Notes under the pieces: generated by a model | What the model was told of the DNA's origin: nothing | The model's input: the letters and a program-made list of their open reading frames with translations, nothing else | Database searches by the model: none | Shown here: positions 1 through 13,600 of the stretch, piece by piece | How positions within the stretch are numbered: the stretch's first letter is position 1 | Layout: every line of letters starts with the position of its first letter | Origin: Symbiodinium microadriaticum | Taxonomy: Eukaryota; Sar; Dinophyceae; Suessiales; Symbiodiniaceae | Assembly: GCA_001939145.1 (NCBI GenBank) | Contig: LSRX01001661.1 | Location: 8,166 to 72,165, forward strand | Reading direction: 5' to 3' | Length of the DNA stretch: 64,000 nucleotides | Position numbers and translations under genes: made by a program

Positions 1-540
1 GGGGGGATGTTGACGACAATGTTACGCAAACACACCCAACAGTACCACCACAAGAGCCGTTTTACTCGGTATTTACAGTACTTTCGTCATGTCGGACTTT
101 CTAACATAATCTGAAGCCCTACTTCTGGAGTATGCGTATTAACCTTCGCTGTTTCGAACTGTTCGCAGAAAAACTCGAAATTGGTTGGGGGAAGGCTTTT
201 TTTCGGGGATGTTCCTAGCAGGGTTTTTACGCTAGCCATGTTAAGACAACATCCATTTTACTCGGTATTTACAGCACTTTCGTCATGTCCGATCATCATA
301 AGTCAAAATCGACTTGTCGAGTTTGTAAACTCGGGCTCCTGATTTTGGACTTGATTCTGGCGGGGGGTGGGGGGGTGGTTTATAGCCTTGTGGCTGACAC
401 CAATCATGCTTAGGCTCCTAGGGGCGGCGGTTGGTGGTAGATTGTCGTGAGTCAGCAAATGCTGAGCGCAATGCGCGTGGTGAAATGCCAGCTCGAATGA
501 CCTGCAGCTTGGCGCGGATCTCCCCCTCGCTGCGAGTGAA
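1..540. other. Non-coding flank, downstream of the CLC gene
   Basis: No convincing exon is visible. The phrase 'ttttactcggtatttacag.acttt' occurs twice (about 60-85 and 257-282), each followed by a 'cgtcatgtc' motif, so this is a small dispersed or duplicated repeat. The coding strand of the neighbouring gene ends at 1353, so this is 3' flank. Confidence 0.4.
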
Positions 541-548
541 CTGAACTG

Positions 549-830
549 AACTGCTGCTGCTGCTGCTGCTACTACTACTACTACTACGACGGCTATTCCT
601 TCCCCTACTGCTACCGCTGCTTCTTCTGCTTCAACAACAACAACAACAGCAACTTCTGCTGCTGCTGCTACTACTACTGCTCTTCCTAATTCCAACTGCT
701 ACAGCTACTGCTGCTTCTTCTGCTTCAACTACAACAACTTCTGCTACTGCTACTACTCCTACTACTCCTACTACTCCTACTACTACTGCTACTACTGCTA
801 CTACTGCTACTACTGCTACTACTGCTACTG

Positions 831-894
<64 letters not shown>

Positions 895-1073
895 GAACTA
901 CGAACTACGAACTACGAACTACGAGCTACGAGCTACTAGCTACTAGCTACTAGCTACTAACTACTAACTACTAACGACTAACTACTAACTACTAACTACT
1001 ACTACGACGACTACGACGACGACTACTACTTCTCCTACTGCTACTGCGACTGCCACAACTACTACTGCTGCTG

Positions 1074-1104
<31 letters not shown>

Positions 1105-1167
1105 GACGACAACTACTACTAGCGTTGTCGTTCTTACTATGATTGCTACTACTACTGCTCCTCCACC

Positions 1168-1201
<34 letters not shown>

Positions 1202-1202
1202 T
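549..1202. repeat. Compound triplet/heptamer microsatellite
   Basis: About 650 bp of CTG/CTA/TAC-type triplets that change register several times, ending in a pure (ATC)n block at about 1165-1202. Inside it, at about 894-1006, is a 7-bp array whose unit drifts from GAACTAC to GAGCTAC to TAGCTAC to TAACTAC. Reading frames across it give only Ser, Ala, Val or Met runs and are not believable proteins. Confidence 0.9.
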
Positions 1203-1352
1203 CATGATGATGGTCATCATCACAGTACGTAGTCAGACTACGATTACTCTCAATAACAAAACTATCAATGTCAGTAATGACAAAACCAATAATGCTGAGG
1301 GTAATGGCAGTCGTAACAATGATGTTAATGCTTACAATGATCGGAACAGCAA

Positions 1353-1655
1353 TCATGATTCTAACTGGAATATCCAGAAGGAGCAGACAAATGCCGGGCT
1401 ACTTCTACTAGTACACCGAGCATGAGGAACTTGCTGCTCTGTGTTGGGACCATCAAGCCAATCACCGCTTCGCATCAGAGTCTGCAGGAAATCTGGAGAC
1501 GCTTTTGCCACGATGTCGGCTTTTCTTCCTTCGCCCTTCTGCTTTGTCAGATTTTCCACAGTACGTCCAAAGGAAGCCTTCCAACACCCATTGCCATGTA
1601 ACCCTCGCATCGGGCCAAGCCACTTCTTCTCGTGAAGGTGCTCGAGCAGAAGATC
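1353..1655 (-). CDS. CLC last exon: end of CBS2 and C-terminal tail
   Basis: Starts after a 'cataaagcag' acceptor with DLLLEHLHEKKWLGPMRG, which completes the 'MITRK|DLL' end of the second CBS domain in phase 0. The frame stays open to TAG at 1353. The tail after about residue 20 is not conserved-looking, so an additional intron before the stop is possible. Confidence 0.75.
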   Translation of the reverse strand, partial: DLLLEHLHEKKWLGPMRGLHGNGCWKASFGRTVENLTKQKGEGRKADIVAKASPDFLQTLMRSGDWLDGPNTEQQVPHARCTSRSSPAFVCSFWIFQLES

Positions 1656-4600
1656 CTGCTTTATGACAAAAACACCATGCATTTGAAAACCGGGAGTGCT
1701 GAGCCTGCCGTCCCACATCCAAAAATCTGCACGAGAGCGGGTCCTTGCGCGTGATCATGCCTCTGATCCGGCTCTGCTCGTCGAGGACGGGCAAATGACG
1801 AAGCCTTGGGTACAGAATCACACAAGCGCGACGCATGCACGGCGCCCTGTCCACAGACCCTGAAGGATGGGATCTTCACTGCAGAGAGCCCTCTGCAAGT
1901 TTGAAAAACCTCCGGCGAGGGTCTGCCTGTGACCTGCGGGGCCAAGTCGCCCAATCGAGCGGAAGATCGCGAAGCATCTCAGCACGGATGCCTGGCTGCA
2001 GACTTCGGCTTCTGCAATGTACAGGTAGGCATTAGCAACGGAAGACTTGATTTCCAAAGGGAGAATGGCAGCCACAATTGGAAGAACCACATTCTACTGG
2101 CGAACGTTCAGCAAGAACTTACTATCGTCCCTGTCCGACTGAAGTTGTACTGAGGAGACCACGAGAAGGGCTCGAATGCAGTTTTTACATGTTGACACGG
2201 TGAGAAGTCGTCGATACTACCCAATACTAGCTCCTGAAGACCTCCGAGGCCATCAGGGCAAAGCGTGTTCGTAAGTCACCACAGTGGTTGGTGCACTGCC
2301 TTCAAGGCCGGTGACGGTGCGAAGCGCCTGTTCATGTCCCCACACTCGAAAGAAGCCACGCCTTGTGTGGCACCGTATATGCTGCCCGGTTCATGTACGG
2401 GATGAGGTTGACCTGTGCACCAGATTGAGACTTCGAATGGATTCCAGCACCAAGGTCGGTGCTTGAGCGTGTCTTTCCCAAAGATTCCGAAACCTAGCAA
2501 TATGTGATAAGCAGGCGTTGTAAAGAGTCCATCTCTGAACCACGGCCGGGAGTGGAGCGCGTCGTAACGTAGGGAGAGATACGTCTGGCCGGAACAGTTT
2601 CCAAACGACAAGCCCGCCAGACCAAGGAAACACGCGGAAAGTTCTGGAGATGTTCCAGACTCGAGTATCATGGGGGTTCATTGGATCATCCTCGCCTCCA
2701 GCTACGATCAGAAGAAGGCTCCTCAAAACTTCACTAGCCCCAAAATGGCATAGAGTCACCGAAAATCCTCCGGAAGTCTTGTCTCGACCCCCATGCTGCG
2801 TCATGAGTTTTGAAGACGCAACTCTGACTCTGACTCTGGCTCTACCCCCCTCGCCCGAAGGGTGCCTGCTTGTCCAAGTCCTCTTCGGAGATCTGATTTA
2901 GAATCCTGGATTCCGCGATGATACTAAGACGGTAGAGAGATCTTTACGGGTAATGCTATTTTGGACTCTTTTGGTCCGCATGGGGCTGCATTGCGATTGC
3001 AAGCGTGTCGGAGATTCCGAGGCTCAATCCTCCCAACCTGCAGCCTTGGCGTTCTGGCGCAACCCTGGCCTCCGAGCACCAAAAAAGTCCTCTGCCCGGT
3101 AGCCCCGCAAGATTGGCCAAGCGTCTCGTCAGGCGAAAGCTTGTACACCATCGGATGCACGAGATCCTCCCGAGCCCCGAAGGTGCCTCAAAGGGAACTA
3201 GGCAGGAGACTGGTAAACGCCCGTACACCACCAGATCTGACACATTCCACAGCGATTGCCACTCGCATTCGCGGTTGAGCATCCAGCAAAAGACTAGATT
3301 TTATGATTTTTTTGCGTCCTGTTCAAACAATTAGCACATGTGGCTTCAACACGGGTTTTGAGTCCGAAATCCACAACTTTAGCCGGCACGAGACAAGATC
3401 CTCAACAAACATCTCCGACAGGCCAGTACTGTTCAATCACCGAAACACCGGACAAAGGGGACCTGCCTGCATCACAGGGTAGATATGTAACACATTCCAG
3501 GCTCGTTCAAAAGGGATTTCTGAGAGCCTGGCCCTGGCGATTGGCGTAAAAGGCAAACTTCTTGCCTGCAGAGATCTGAGGCTGTCGGCTTGAATATGGA
3601 TTGTCTAGGCAAGTTCCACGGGATGTGCAGAGCTCTTAGTTCTGGCGTAGCTCAACTTGAACTCGCCCCGGGAACCCTTAAGGTATTTTCGCAAGCTGAC
3701 TTACGTTCTTTGACGAGAACCCGTCCGCCCACCCCTGAAACAAGACACCTAAACCCTAAGCCCTACACCGGCTCGCGGCCTCTCTCCAGGATGTGCAGGA
3801 GCTCGCTGCGCCGGATGAGGCCCAAGAAGACACCCGAGGGCCTCACTGGAGGGGAGATGCTTCGCCAAGGCCCCTAGTGCTAGAAGGGGTTCATTAAAAG
3901 TTTAGTGGGATTTCCGCAAGGTTTTCTGGCACGGATTCTAACAGGGTTGTATATGGTTTCTAAACGGGGCTACAGGCGCTTTTACATGATTCTATGGTGC
4001 TTTTGAACTCTCCAAGGTTGTTTACAAGATAGGGGTTCCGTTGGGGTTATACTTTGGATGTGTCCGTTATCCAAGGTTTACATATGGTAGGGTCAAGTCA
4101 AGAGCATCATCTTCGCGGATTGAGCGCTGCGGGCCAATAGAATTCATCAGGATTGTATTGCGACTATGTTAGAGTCGCTCAGGCTCCTCAAGCCGTGAGG
4201 GCAAAGAAAGCGTTGATAACAGGACTTCCGGGGTTGCAAGCTTACGAGCGTAATTTGGGCTGACACCCGAGATCAGAACGGTAATGGGCAATGGGTTTCT
4301 GCTATGGCACAGGGCCCGATCACGGTGTGAGAAGAGCAAGATTACAGAGAGAAGCCGCGATGGCCAAACATCGATCGGCTAAGTGTCGTGCCTGACTCAC
4401 TGAAACCATATACTGCGAGTCACAGCAAACGGGAAGCCAACACAAGCCCAAATCAACCGTCACAAGTGCTCCCATGCCTTTAAAAGTTGCACACAAATCG
4501 ACAAGGTCCCCAGCATGTCGATGATGGGAAATCCGTGATGGTTGTGACTCTCGTCCTGGTGCGAAGAAACCGATGGCTTTATGCTCAGTTTTCGGAGGGT

Positions 4601-7600
4601 TTCCGGGCCAACTAAGGCACCAGAAGCGTGCATGTGCCAAGCTTCGGGGGTGTAAACCATCGGAATGGCTGCCTGGCCTCTTGAAGCTTCTTGTGTCAGC
4701 ACTCCCTCATCAGGAAAGCTGTCAAATCATCGTCCTGTAGCAATCCCACCAGCTGCTTGACGGGAGCGCAGGCTGGCAAAGTCTTGACTTCCTGGCGGCT
4801 TCTCTGCCCTATGGCAAACGGGTGATGCATGAACGCAGGGACGTAGCATCGGTGGGGTTGCTGGTGATACATGAGCTCCACGCAGAGCCTAACACTCTCA
4901 AGATCTTCCCCGAGGTTAACAACAAAGCCCCAATTCGAGACTAGACACGTCGTCACGTGGCACTTCTTTTTGCAATCGGGTCACCCGGGCCATGATGTCC
5001 ATGGCACGCAGGTCGAGAAGCTCCTGGTCGCAGCGGAGACTCATGTTAAGAGTTGGGACATGTTAGGACGTGCCTGTAAGTTTCGAGACCAAGTTCTAGG
5101 GCTTTAATTGGCTTTAATTTAAATACATGTAATCACACTTCGCGTTTGCCTGTCTAGTATCCGGTTTAATATCCCTTGAAGCAGGATACACCGAGCAGTT
5201 CTTTGAGACTTCTGTCAAGTATCGGGCTAAAGCCGAGCATCAGACCTCTTCTCAGGCACACTGGCTGTTGTGAGTTTCAATGGCAAGCATGGCTTCAAAA
5301 GCTTGACAGAGCAGACATGTGGGCCTTGCCACCCATTGGCTCCAAAAGGGGCACATGCCTGAGTCACTTGCCAGAAATGCGGATGCGTGGAAGAGAGCTT
5401 CATACTAACACCTACAGTCAAAGCGGGAAAGTTGGAAGATGGTTTACCGAGATTGGCGCATGACGCAAGACATCTTCCAACTTTAAGTTTGGCCGTGTAT
5501 GTTTCATGTCTTCCAAGTTTCATGTCTTCCAACTTTGGTGCACAAAATGCCTTCCTGCAGGTACTGCCGCATTCAGAAGCAGACCCAACATTCTTTGCTC
5601 CAGGCACTGGCGAGATTCAGAAACAGTCGGAGGCACCACGGAATCGCTTTCACCCAAGTACTGGCAGGTCCAGCTGCATTCAGAACCACTCCCAAAATGC
5701 CTTGCCGCAAGTACCGGCGGGATGCAAAACACGGGGGATCGCTTTCCCCAGCAGAATTGCTTTCCCCCAAGTACTGGCAGTTCCTAAACGAATCATGACC
5801 ATGTCCACAATGCGTTTCCCCAGCTACTGGCGGGAGTCACGGCGAAATCGCATTCACCCAAGCATGGGCATTTCCAGAACCCACCGTATGCATCATCACG
5901 AAGAAAATGCTTTGCCCCAAGTACTGACGGAATTCAGAATCAATCAACGGCACGGGGGAATCGCTTTCCACCAAACCACACCCACAAGCGGAATTCAGAA
6001 TCAATCAACGGCATGGCGGAATCGCTTTCCCCAAAGTACTGGCGGTTCCTGGACCCACCGTGCGGGGTGGCCGTTTCCGGGATGCGGGGTGGCGGGGCGC
6101 TGCGAGGAAAGAAATACGGTGTTTGCCAAGGGGAGTAAACTTGGAAGATCGCACTAAGACGCTTGCTCCTTTTGGAGACCATGCGGGGTGCCAGACTGCC
6201 CGGAACGGAAAGTTGGAAGATTGGGTTTCAGGACCAAGCGTGCCGGAACGCACTTTCCAACTTTCCGGCTTTGACCATACGCCTGATAACCTCAAGAACT
6301 CAACGGCGCTCGTGAAGCATCTCCCCTGACCTACTGGCAGCGGACTTGACCGGGCAAAGATGCTTCAACTCCAGGTGCAGATCGTAAATCCCCTCGTTGA
6401 AGAGTTCTGGGCGGCCGAGGACCAGGGCAACGATCCAGTTTGCTCCATTGTCTATTGTGCTTGGCTGTAAGGTTTGGGTTTGGGGTTTCATGGTGTAGGG
6501 TTTGTGGCTTGACCCGCATGACTTGAATGTGGCTCGGATCCGTGCTTGCTAGTGGCACTGCCGAACGACAGCTCGGAGTGTATCGAAGACCTCGATCTTC
6601 GGGAAGCCCCAGGTTCGAGACGTTTCGGCATCAAGCTTTTAAGCCTTTAAGTCTCCATCCTGGCGTCGACCCACCCACTTGGCCAGCATTGTGGCGAGGA
6701 AGAGCGGCACGCCAAACTGATTGTTGATTGTGCACTCCATCACAATAACCTCAGACGGCGGCATGACAGGAAAAGCCCGGGGAGGTCAGGATGCTTTGGG
6801 AGGCCAGAGCACTGAACCTCAACATGTCAATCAGTCCTTGAGTAGGAACCGACAGTAAGTGTTGAGACGGGCAAGTTGGGGAGCACTTCGCAATCGTGGT
6901 TGCCCCCCATGTCATTGCATGAGGAGTGCCACCCTGAATCTCGAACTTTTGATGGCTTGCAACCTGCTGTGTCTTCCTGTGACCGGGCCATAATGCCAGA
7001 ACCTAGGGCTACCGGGACCTGCGGATACCTGCGGAAACAAGCTTTGCCAGGCTTATCGGCTTGGCTGGCAGAACAGAACCCGTCTTCGCGATGTACTTTA
7101 GGACAAATGTCAACACATTCCGGGCTCGCACTGTCGAAGGACTCCTGAAGCGACGAACCCGACCATTAATAAGGTTGGTTATTCTGCGCAATTATCCTTC
7201 AGCTGTCTGCCTCAAGTCACAGAGAGTGAGATCGTAATCCGCCCGAGGCCAGATAGTGCAGCAGCAGAGCCAACGAAGGCGTACTTGTCCGCATCGCTCT
7301 GAGGTCATGTCAAGACAACAAAAGTTCTCTCAATTCCTCTCTGATTCTCCTCTGTGGAAAACCCCGCTGCATCGCGACTGTGTTCTCGATTTGCGTAGGC
7401 CGCTGCACTCCAAAGTCTAAGCTACGCTGTGAAGCCATGGGATGCAGCAGCTAGAGATCTCATTCTTGGCCTTGTCTTGCAATGCAACTTGAAGAGGACG
7501 TCCCGATGCACGAACATGTCTGTGTTTTGCTAAGTTTGGGTCTCGAAACACGGCAGCTGGTGAGTAGAGTGGCCTTGCTCTCCATCACTTACGTCCATCT

Positions 7601-10600
7601 CCAAAAAGCCGCTGACTGCTCAAACACTGACACTTCCAGTGCCGGGCTGCGATGTGGTTCAGCATTCCAGCATAGTAAAAGCCCATCCCCAGAAGCTTTC
7701 CCCAAGCAGCGCCCAGGTAGAGCCTTGGAGTTTGGGCTTTGGGCTCTGCGGTTCGGGCACAGATATGTACCGAATCCCGAAGCTCAGAGAGACATCCCGG
7801 AAGAGTCAACAGTCTTGCCGATCACGGTGCTCGTAGCAATCACGATAAGCAGAAGAGCAATTGAATCGTGACGGCAAGCAGGATTTGCAAGGTCCATTAG
7901 CGCGAACTGGCCTACCTGCAAGAGACCCTGCTCGAGGGGCGACCAACAACAACTGACCCCACACCGCACCTGTCGACCGTGCATCAGCCAGGAGCATTGA
8001 AAATCAAAGAAGTTTCGGTGCATGGTGACCCGAGGTCCTAAGCAACTGGCCCCCACCCCGGCCACGAGGTCAAGGAGCGAGGGTAGGAAAAGCCCGCTCG
8101 GAACGCCGGCGCCGTACCTTGGCTCTTTGGGCTCAGGTCTGCAGGAGAAGCCTGTCCAGCCGACAACCCTCCGAAGCCGCGAAGACTGATTTGTGAGGAC
8201 AAGTTGCGTCCAGCAGGCGATGAAAAATTGCACCGTGCCTGGCATTTGCTAAGGACCGTACGAGGACCAAACTGGGCCAACAGCCCTCGATGCATTCCAG
8301 CTTGCACGTGGGGGAGTACACCATACGATACATGCATCGCTCGGGCTTCTAACTACAGTGGGTCATTGTTTCCGATGTTGAACACCTACTTCCCAACGGT
8401 GATTCCAATGTGGAATCCACGTTGTCCGACTTGGTGCTCCACCAAGCAGCAAGACCTTGTAGTGCCCAGCCCCAGCACATCCTCCGAAACATGTCCCTGA
8501 ACATGCTGCCAAAGATAGCCAGGATAGCCTAGAATGGCCATATCCGATACCGTCATATCCTGGCAGAGTCGCAAAACGGCTTTCGGAGCTGGAAGGTTTC
8601 ACGGCCTTGCGAATCTACGGGTTGAAAACCGAAGCAGACATTCCAAACGCTTAGGATTCGAGGGGTTTAGAGGTACAGTCACAGTTGTGTGCCAGGGTCC
8701 TGGTGGAAGATGGCCTTGACGCCCTCTGCTTGTTCAGACCACCTCCGCTTCACTGCAGATGCATCAGGTTGAAGGGAATTTGGGTCTGGATGGGCATTGG
8801 GTTGGCTTGGAATCAACCCACAAGCCAAGGTCAAGAGTTCTCGTCCTGTCAAGTTTAAGCCTACTCCTACTCTTTTCTTTGCCTTTTGCACATGGCTGGG
8901 TGCCGCACCACAGCGTCTGCTTCACCGAGCCGAAGACATTGCCCACGCCATCCACCAGAACCACAGGCACAAGGAACTTGATGGTGGAGACGACCTCGAC
9001 GCTTCTCCGTCGATTTCGGATTTGGCAGGTCTGAAGGCTTCTGGTCTGCACTCTTACGACTTGGATGGAAATGACCTCAACCCTCTAAAGCTTCGCCGAC
9101 TACGCATTGCAGATGCTGAAGCCTTTAGGCTTCAAGGCGCCTTGTAACCTTTGATTCACCCAAGCCCCAGGTCGCTTTTGTTGTTGGCCGCTGGGCTGGT
9201 GTTGCAGAGCTTATCTATCTGGGGTGAATGTCCAGGCTAGACAGGCACACATTCACGCTTGAGTAAGTCGGCTCGTCAACTCATGACTGAATAGCTGGAG
9301 AAGGTCTCTCGGAGTCGGGCTGTCACCATCCGTGGGAAGTCTGAGGTGGCGGCAAAGGTGAGGACAAGGACTTCGAACCACCGCCGCCAGCCAGTGGGGC
9401 CAATGAACCTCATCCTCAAGGCAGGACTTGGGCACGCTGGAAGTGTCACAAAGCAGTTTGTCGAGCTGCAATCGCAATAGGAATAGGAGTGGCGGTAGTA
9501 GTTTCGGGAAGGCCCACCCACGCATTCATGTGGTTGGAAATTTCAGAGAGTTCAGCAGCCCTGTTCATTGCCAACATCTGGAGGGTGAGGGGGAGAGCTG
9601 GAGAGAGGGATGAACAGACTTTACGTGATCTTACTAACTATACGGCACCCCCAAGCCCAATTCTAAAGTAACAATGCGACTCCCAGAATTTGAGCTTCCC
9701 TGCACTGGCCCTCTCGCAAAATGTCACCTCGGAAGCACCCGGAAGCTTAACCAAAAAAACTGGAGACTGGCAAAAGGCCTTGCTTTCCATAGAAGCCGAG
9801 CTACCACGCTACGAGACTCAGGGTTGAGAGAGTTTCGGGCTTAGGGTGATCGAGTTTAGGGAGTGTCGGGTTTGCGGAATTTCGGGTTTACAGAGTTTAA
9901 GGCGAAAGGAGCTGAGGGAGTTTAAGGGAGTTTCGGGTTAAGGGTGCGTAGGATTTCGGGTTTAGGGAGTGTAGGGCCTAGGGTTTGAGCAGTAGGGAGT
10001 CTTTTTGTTGGAAGGAGTTTCAAGGCGCACGGCTTTGAGAGTTTAGGGTTCAGTTTATTTTAGGGCTTAGGGAGGTTAGAATTTACTGAGTTTTAGGGCT
10101 TAGGGAGTATAGGGCGGGTGCAAGGTTTAGAAGGCTTAGCGCCTGTAGGGTTCAGGGAGTTCTTGTTTGAATGAGTTCATGTCTAAGAGTTTAAGGAGTT
10201 TAGTGCGCAGGGCATTAAACAGGTCTGGAAAGTTATGATGGGTTACCATACGACTCTCTGCGTTGTCTTGGGATTCTTAATCTTGTGTCGAGGATTGATA
10301 TGCGTTTATGGTTCACCGCAGGACGTGCTAGTGGAGGCCTGACTCTCGTGATCTTCACGTTGAGCCAGTTGTACCTGCCAAGGCAAAAGGTGCGAAGAGT
10401 TAGAGCAGGAGGGCAATGCAACCAATGTGCTTGAGCAAAGCGGAATAACCACAGCTGCATGACCCCCTCTTGATACAGCCCTGCTCACACTCTGTCGAAA
10501 CCCCGCAAACCCTCAACCTTCCCTAGTAATCCCTCAGTTGACCAACGCCCTCAACCCGAGATCCCAAACGCGCATTCCATCAAATCTGGCAAGTCGCAAG

Positions 10601-13600
10601 GCGCCCATCAAGCCGCCGAGGATTCCGACTAAGGCAAACAAGGGAAGTTCCTCAGTAGGCGATGCTGCGGCGGATTTCTCGTTCTTTTGACTTAGAGTCC
10701 TTCCGTTGACAGCTGATTGATGGATTGATTGATGGATGGATGGATTGAATCTTCAGGCTTGGGTCTAGCGTGTCTAGCCCTGCACATTGCTTGAAATGAA
10801 GAGTAACTCCCCAGTTCGCAATTCACCCGCAGCATGCCCTACCTCAAACCCAAACACTACGCTGCAGCCTCAAATGGACCCCCCCCCATGCCAAAAGTCA
10901 AGTCGTACGAAGGACGCTAAGCCTTGACTCATATAACCTACTTACAAGATCCCCTGTGCCTCGAAGAAACTGTGTGCAATCAGAAACCCTCAAAACCAAC
11001 ATCCACCTGAGGTGCCATGTGCGGGTTTCAGGGAAGTACTAGAACCCCAAACCCGAAGCACAAAAAAACCCAAACTCACCAAGACCCGAAACTGGAGTCC
11101 CTTCTTTTTTGCAACTGCTAAGGGTCCCAAATGGCATAGCGGAGGTCTGGCAGCGGACCGAACTCCAGGGGCACCGCCGAGCCCAGCATTCCCCAAAGGC
11201 CCCTGGGTCTGGAGACGGCTTCTGGTGTGATTTCGGATTTAAGGCTTAGGTCTCAAGACGTAATTAATTGGATTTTGAGGGTCATACATTCCAAGCGAAA
11301 TCGTGACTGACAGCCTTGAATCACTTTCTGTGTCTACGATGCTCCGCGAGATGCGAGCGGGGCAAATCTTTGAAAGCCTGAGCACGTGTCGAAGCCGGAG
11401 TGGAAGAATCGCACCACCAGGGCGGCACAGGCAGCAGCAACGAAAGTTTTGAGCATGATGTCCACCTCGGGTTTCCAGATGTTAGTTTCGAAAGGTTGGG
11501 GCGCTCGCGCTGTCTCGGTTTCCTGCGGGGCTCCCAGGCAGCGACTCTTTTGACCCATATCTGAGCGACAGAGCGACGGAGCCCCCGTTACAAAGACAAC
11601 CAATACCTTCTCGTATTTGGGTGTATAGACATGTACAGACACATGTAATAAAATGTTTGGTATAACCGGAGAGATCTCACACGCAGGTCTGGCTCAACTC
11701 TGCGAGGCCTGGTTGCAGGGTGCAGGATGCAGGGGCTCCTTGTGCCAGGTTGCGCTCATGTGCGTGGCACCCTCCTCGATAGCAAAAAGGACCTGGTCGC
11801 CACAGGGTTTCAAGGGGTCTGGAGATCCAGGCATGTTCGAGCACCGATGCTTAATTTGCAGCTGTTGGCCACGCCGGGAATGCGTCTAGACGTGGGCCCA
11901 GAGAGAACGATGAAGGACATGGGCCACCAATCTAGACATCAGTAGAAGCTGGTGCTCTACCTGTGGCTCCAATTGCCCACTATCTTCACTGAGTATGTGG
12001 GGTTTAGTTCGGGGCTACGGCATTGCCCAGCGGCGCCGCCCACTGGTGCGCTGAAGGCGGCGGAGACGCCCGCTGCCGCACCAGCCGTCACAAGATCCCG
12101 CTGCTCCTCGGAAAGGTGGGATCCCTTGGTCCTAAACTCACCAGATAACGGGGTGGTTCGTGAGGTCCTCCTTGTATACCCTCCGAATCCCGGGACGAAG
12201 CTGGCCAAGCGACAGCCCTGTTCCAAACAGTCTGCCTAGCCCAATTCAGCACACTGCTCTCATTGCGTTGCATCCACCCTGACTATCCCGAGTAAAGCCC
12301 AGCGCATTTCGGGATTGATCAGCTTGCTTGGTTTAGCTCACCGTCACATCCTTGAGCCCCACCCTGACGCACAACTAGACGATTCAAAATCAAACTATAG
12401 TTGTAAACCGCTCTGCGAAGTTGGTCAGTTGGGTCAATAAGATACAGAATGTAGCTATCTGAGCAGCTATCTCGGTAGCTATCTGAATCTAGTTTTCTGC
12501 TTGCATCACACGCTCGGTTTTGCAAACAGCCCCTTTTCGGATGTGCTTGTTGTGTCCCATCTCATTGTGAGATGAACCCCAACTTTGAAAGGACAAGAGA
12601 CCAGAACGAGCAAAGTGAGCTCTCGGCAGCTTCTGTCCTTGTCCATGTTTATGGGGCGCAAGCGGTTGGTCCAAAAGACCCGAGAGGTCCTGAATGTCGG
12701 CTACCAGACGTCGAGAGGGCAAACGATCTACGGTAGCCGGGAGTTTTTCCGTCTTCGGCTGCTTAGGGGAAAAATGCACAAGGGCTTACAGTGTTTCAGG
12801 AAACAAGCTAACTTCGGGACACGTCCAGCAGCAGATACTGTATGGGTTCTTGGCGGTTTGGGCTTGATTGTGTGCAAAGTGTCATTTCGCATTGTGGTCG
12901 ACAGGTGGGTTGCTTACGTCCTGACGATGGGTCTTGCGGTCTTGTCGCATTCGTGGCACTCTGTGGTTGCTCTACGGTGGCAACCCTGCAAATCCGCCGG
13001 AGAAGAACTGTCCTACGGCGACACTTCCAATCCGCCTCAAACCTTTCAGGCCATGCTCTTGCAACATAGCTCTTTTGCCGGGGAACAGCGACCCGCAAAT
13101 GGCGCCACTGTGGATCATCGGCCCTTCCTTCAACGTCGTGACTTTGCAAGCGATAGCAGCTCGTGCCCGCTTGAGGTCGGGAGGTTTCAGCCGGAGACCT
13201 ACACTAAGACTAAGCCGGAACCCAACCTCCTACACGTGGCCATGCTCGGAAGACACACTGCAGGGCTTCGTCACTGAATGTGACGGTCCGGTAAATGCCG
13301 TTCTTTCAGAGTTCCGAACCGTGCGCCAGATAGGGCTTCTTGAAGCTGGGGGCTCATTTGGTTTAGGCATCCTTGTAAGCAAGATCCTGGTTCTGTTCCC
13401 AAGCTCCCTACATGTTGTGCAACACCCTTTTGCGAAACTGCCCGCGCCTTGCCGCACGGCAGGCCGGCCCCCACGCTGAACATCACGCCGACCTCAGAGT
13501 TTGCCGGAAGGAGGTCTCCCGAGAGGCGCAGTTCTTTCATGTCGTTTGGTCAGTACAGAAAGTATGGAAATGATATAGGCAACCTCTTGCTTGCCTTGTT

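Noticed and set aside
303-1201. Open frames rich in Ala/Val, Ser or Met
   Set aside because: They are translations of triplet microsatellite.
5387-6157. 256-codon plus-strand open frame, the longest in the window
   Set aside because: It lies on a degenerate tandem array inside a CLC intron; its length follows from the repeat composition and it has no motif.
7784-7916. Minus frame GQFALMDLANPACRHDSIALLLIVIATST, first taken as a CLC helix
   Set aside because: The true helix with KYAFVGSAAALSGLGRIT was found at 7221-7298, and phase excludes this segment.
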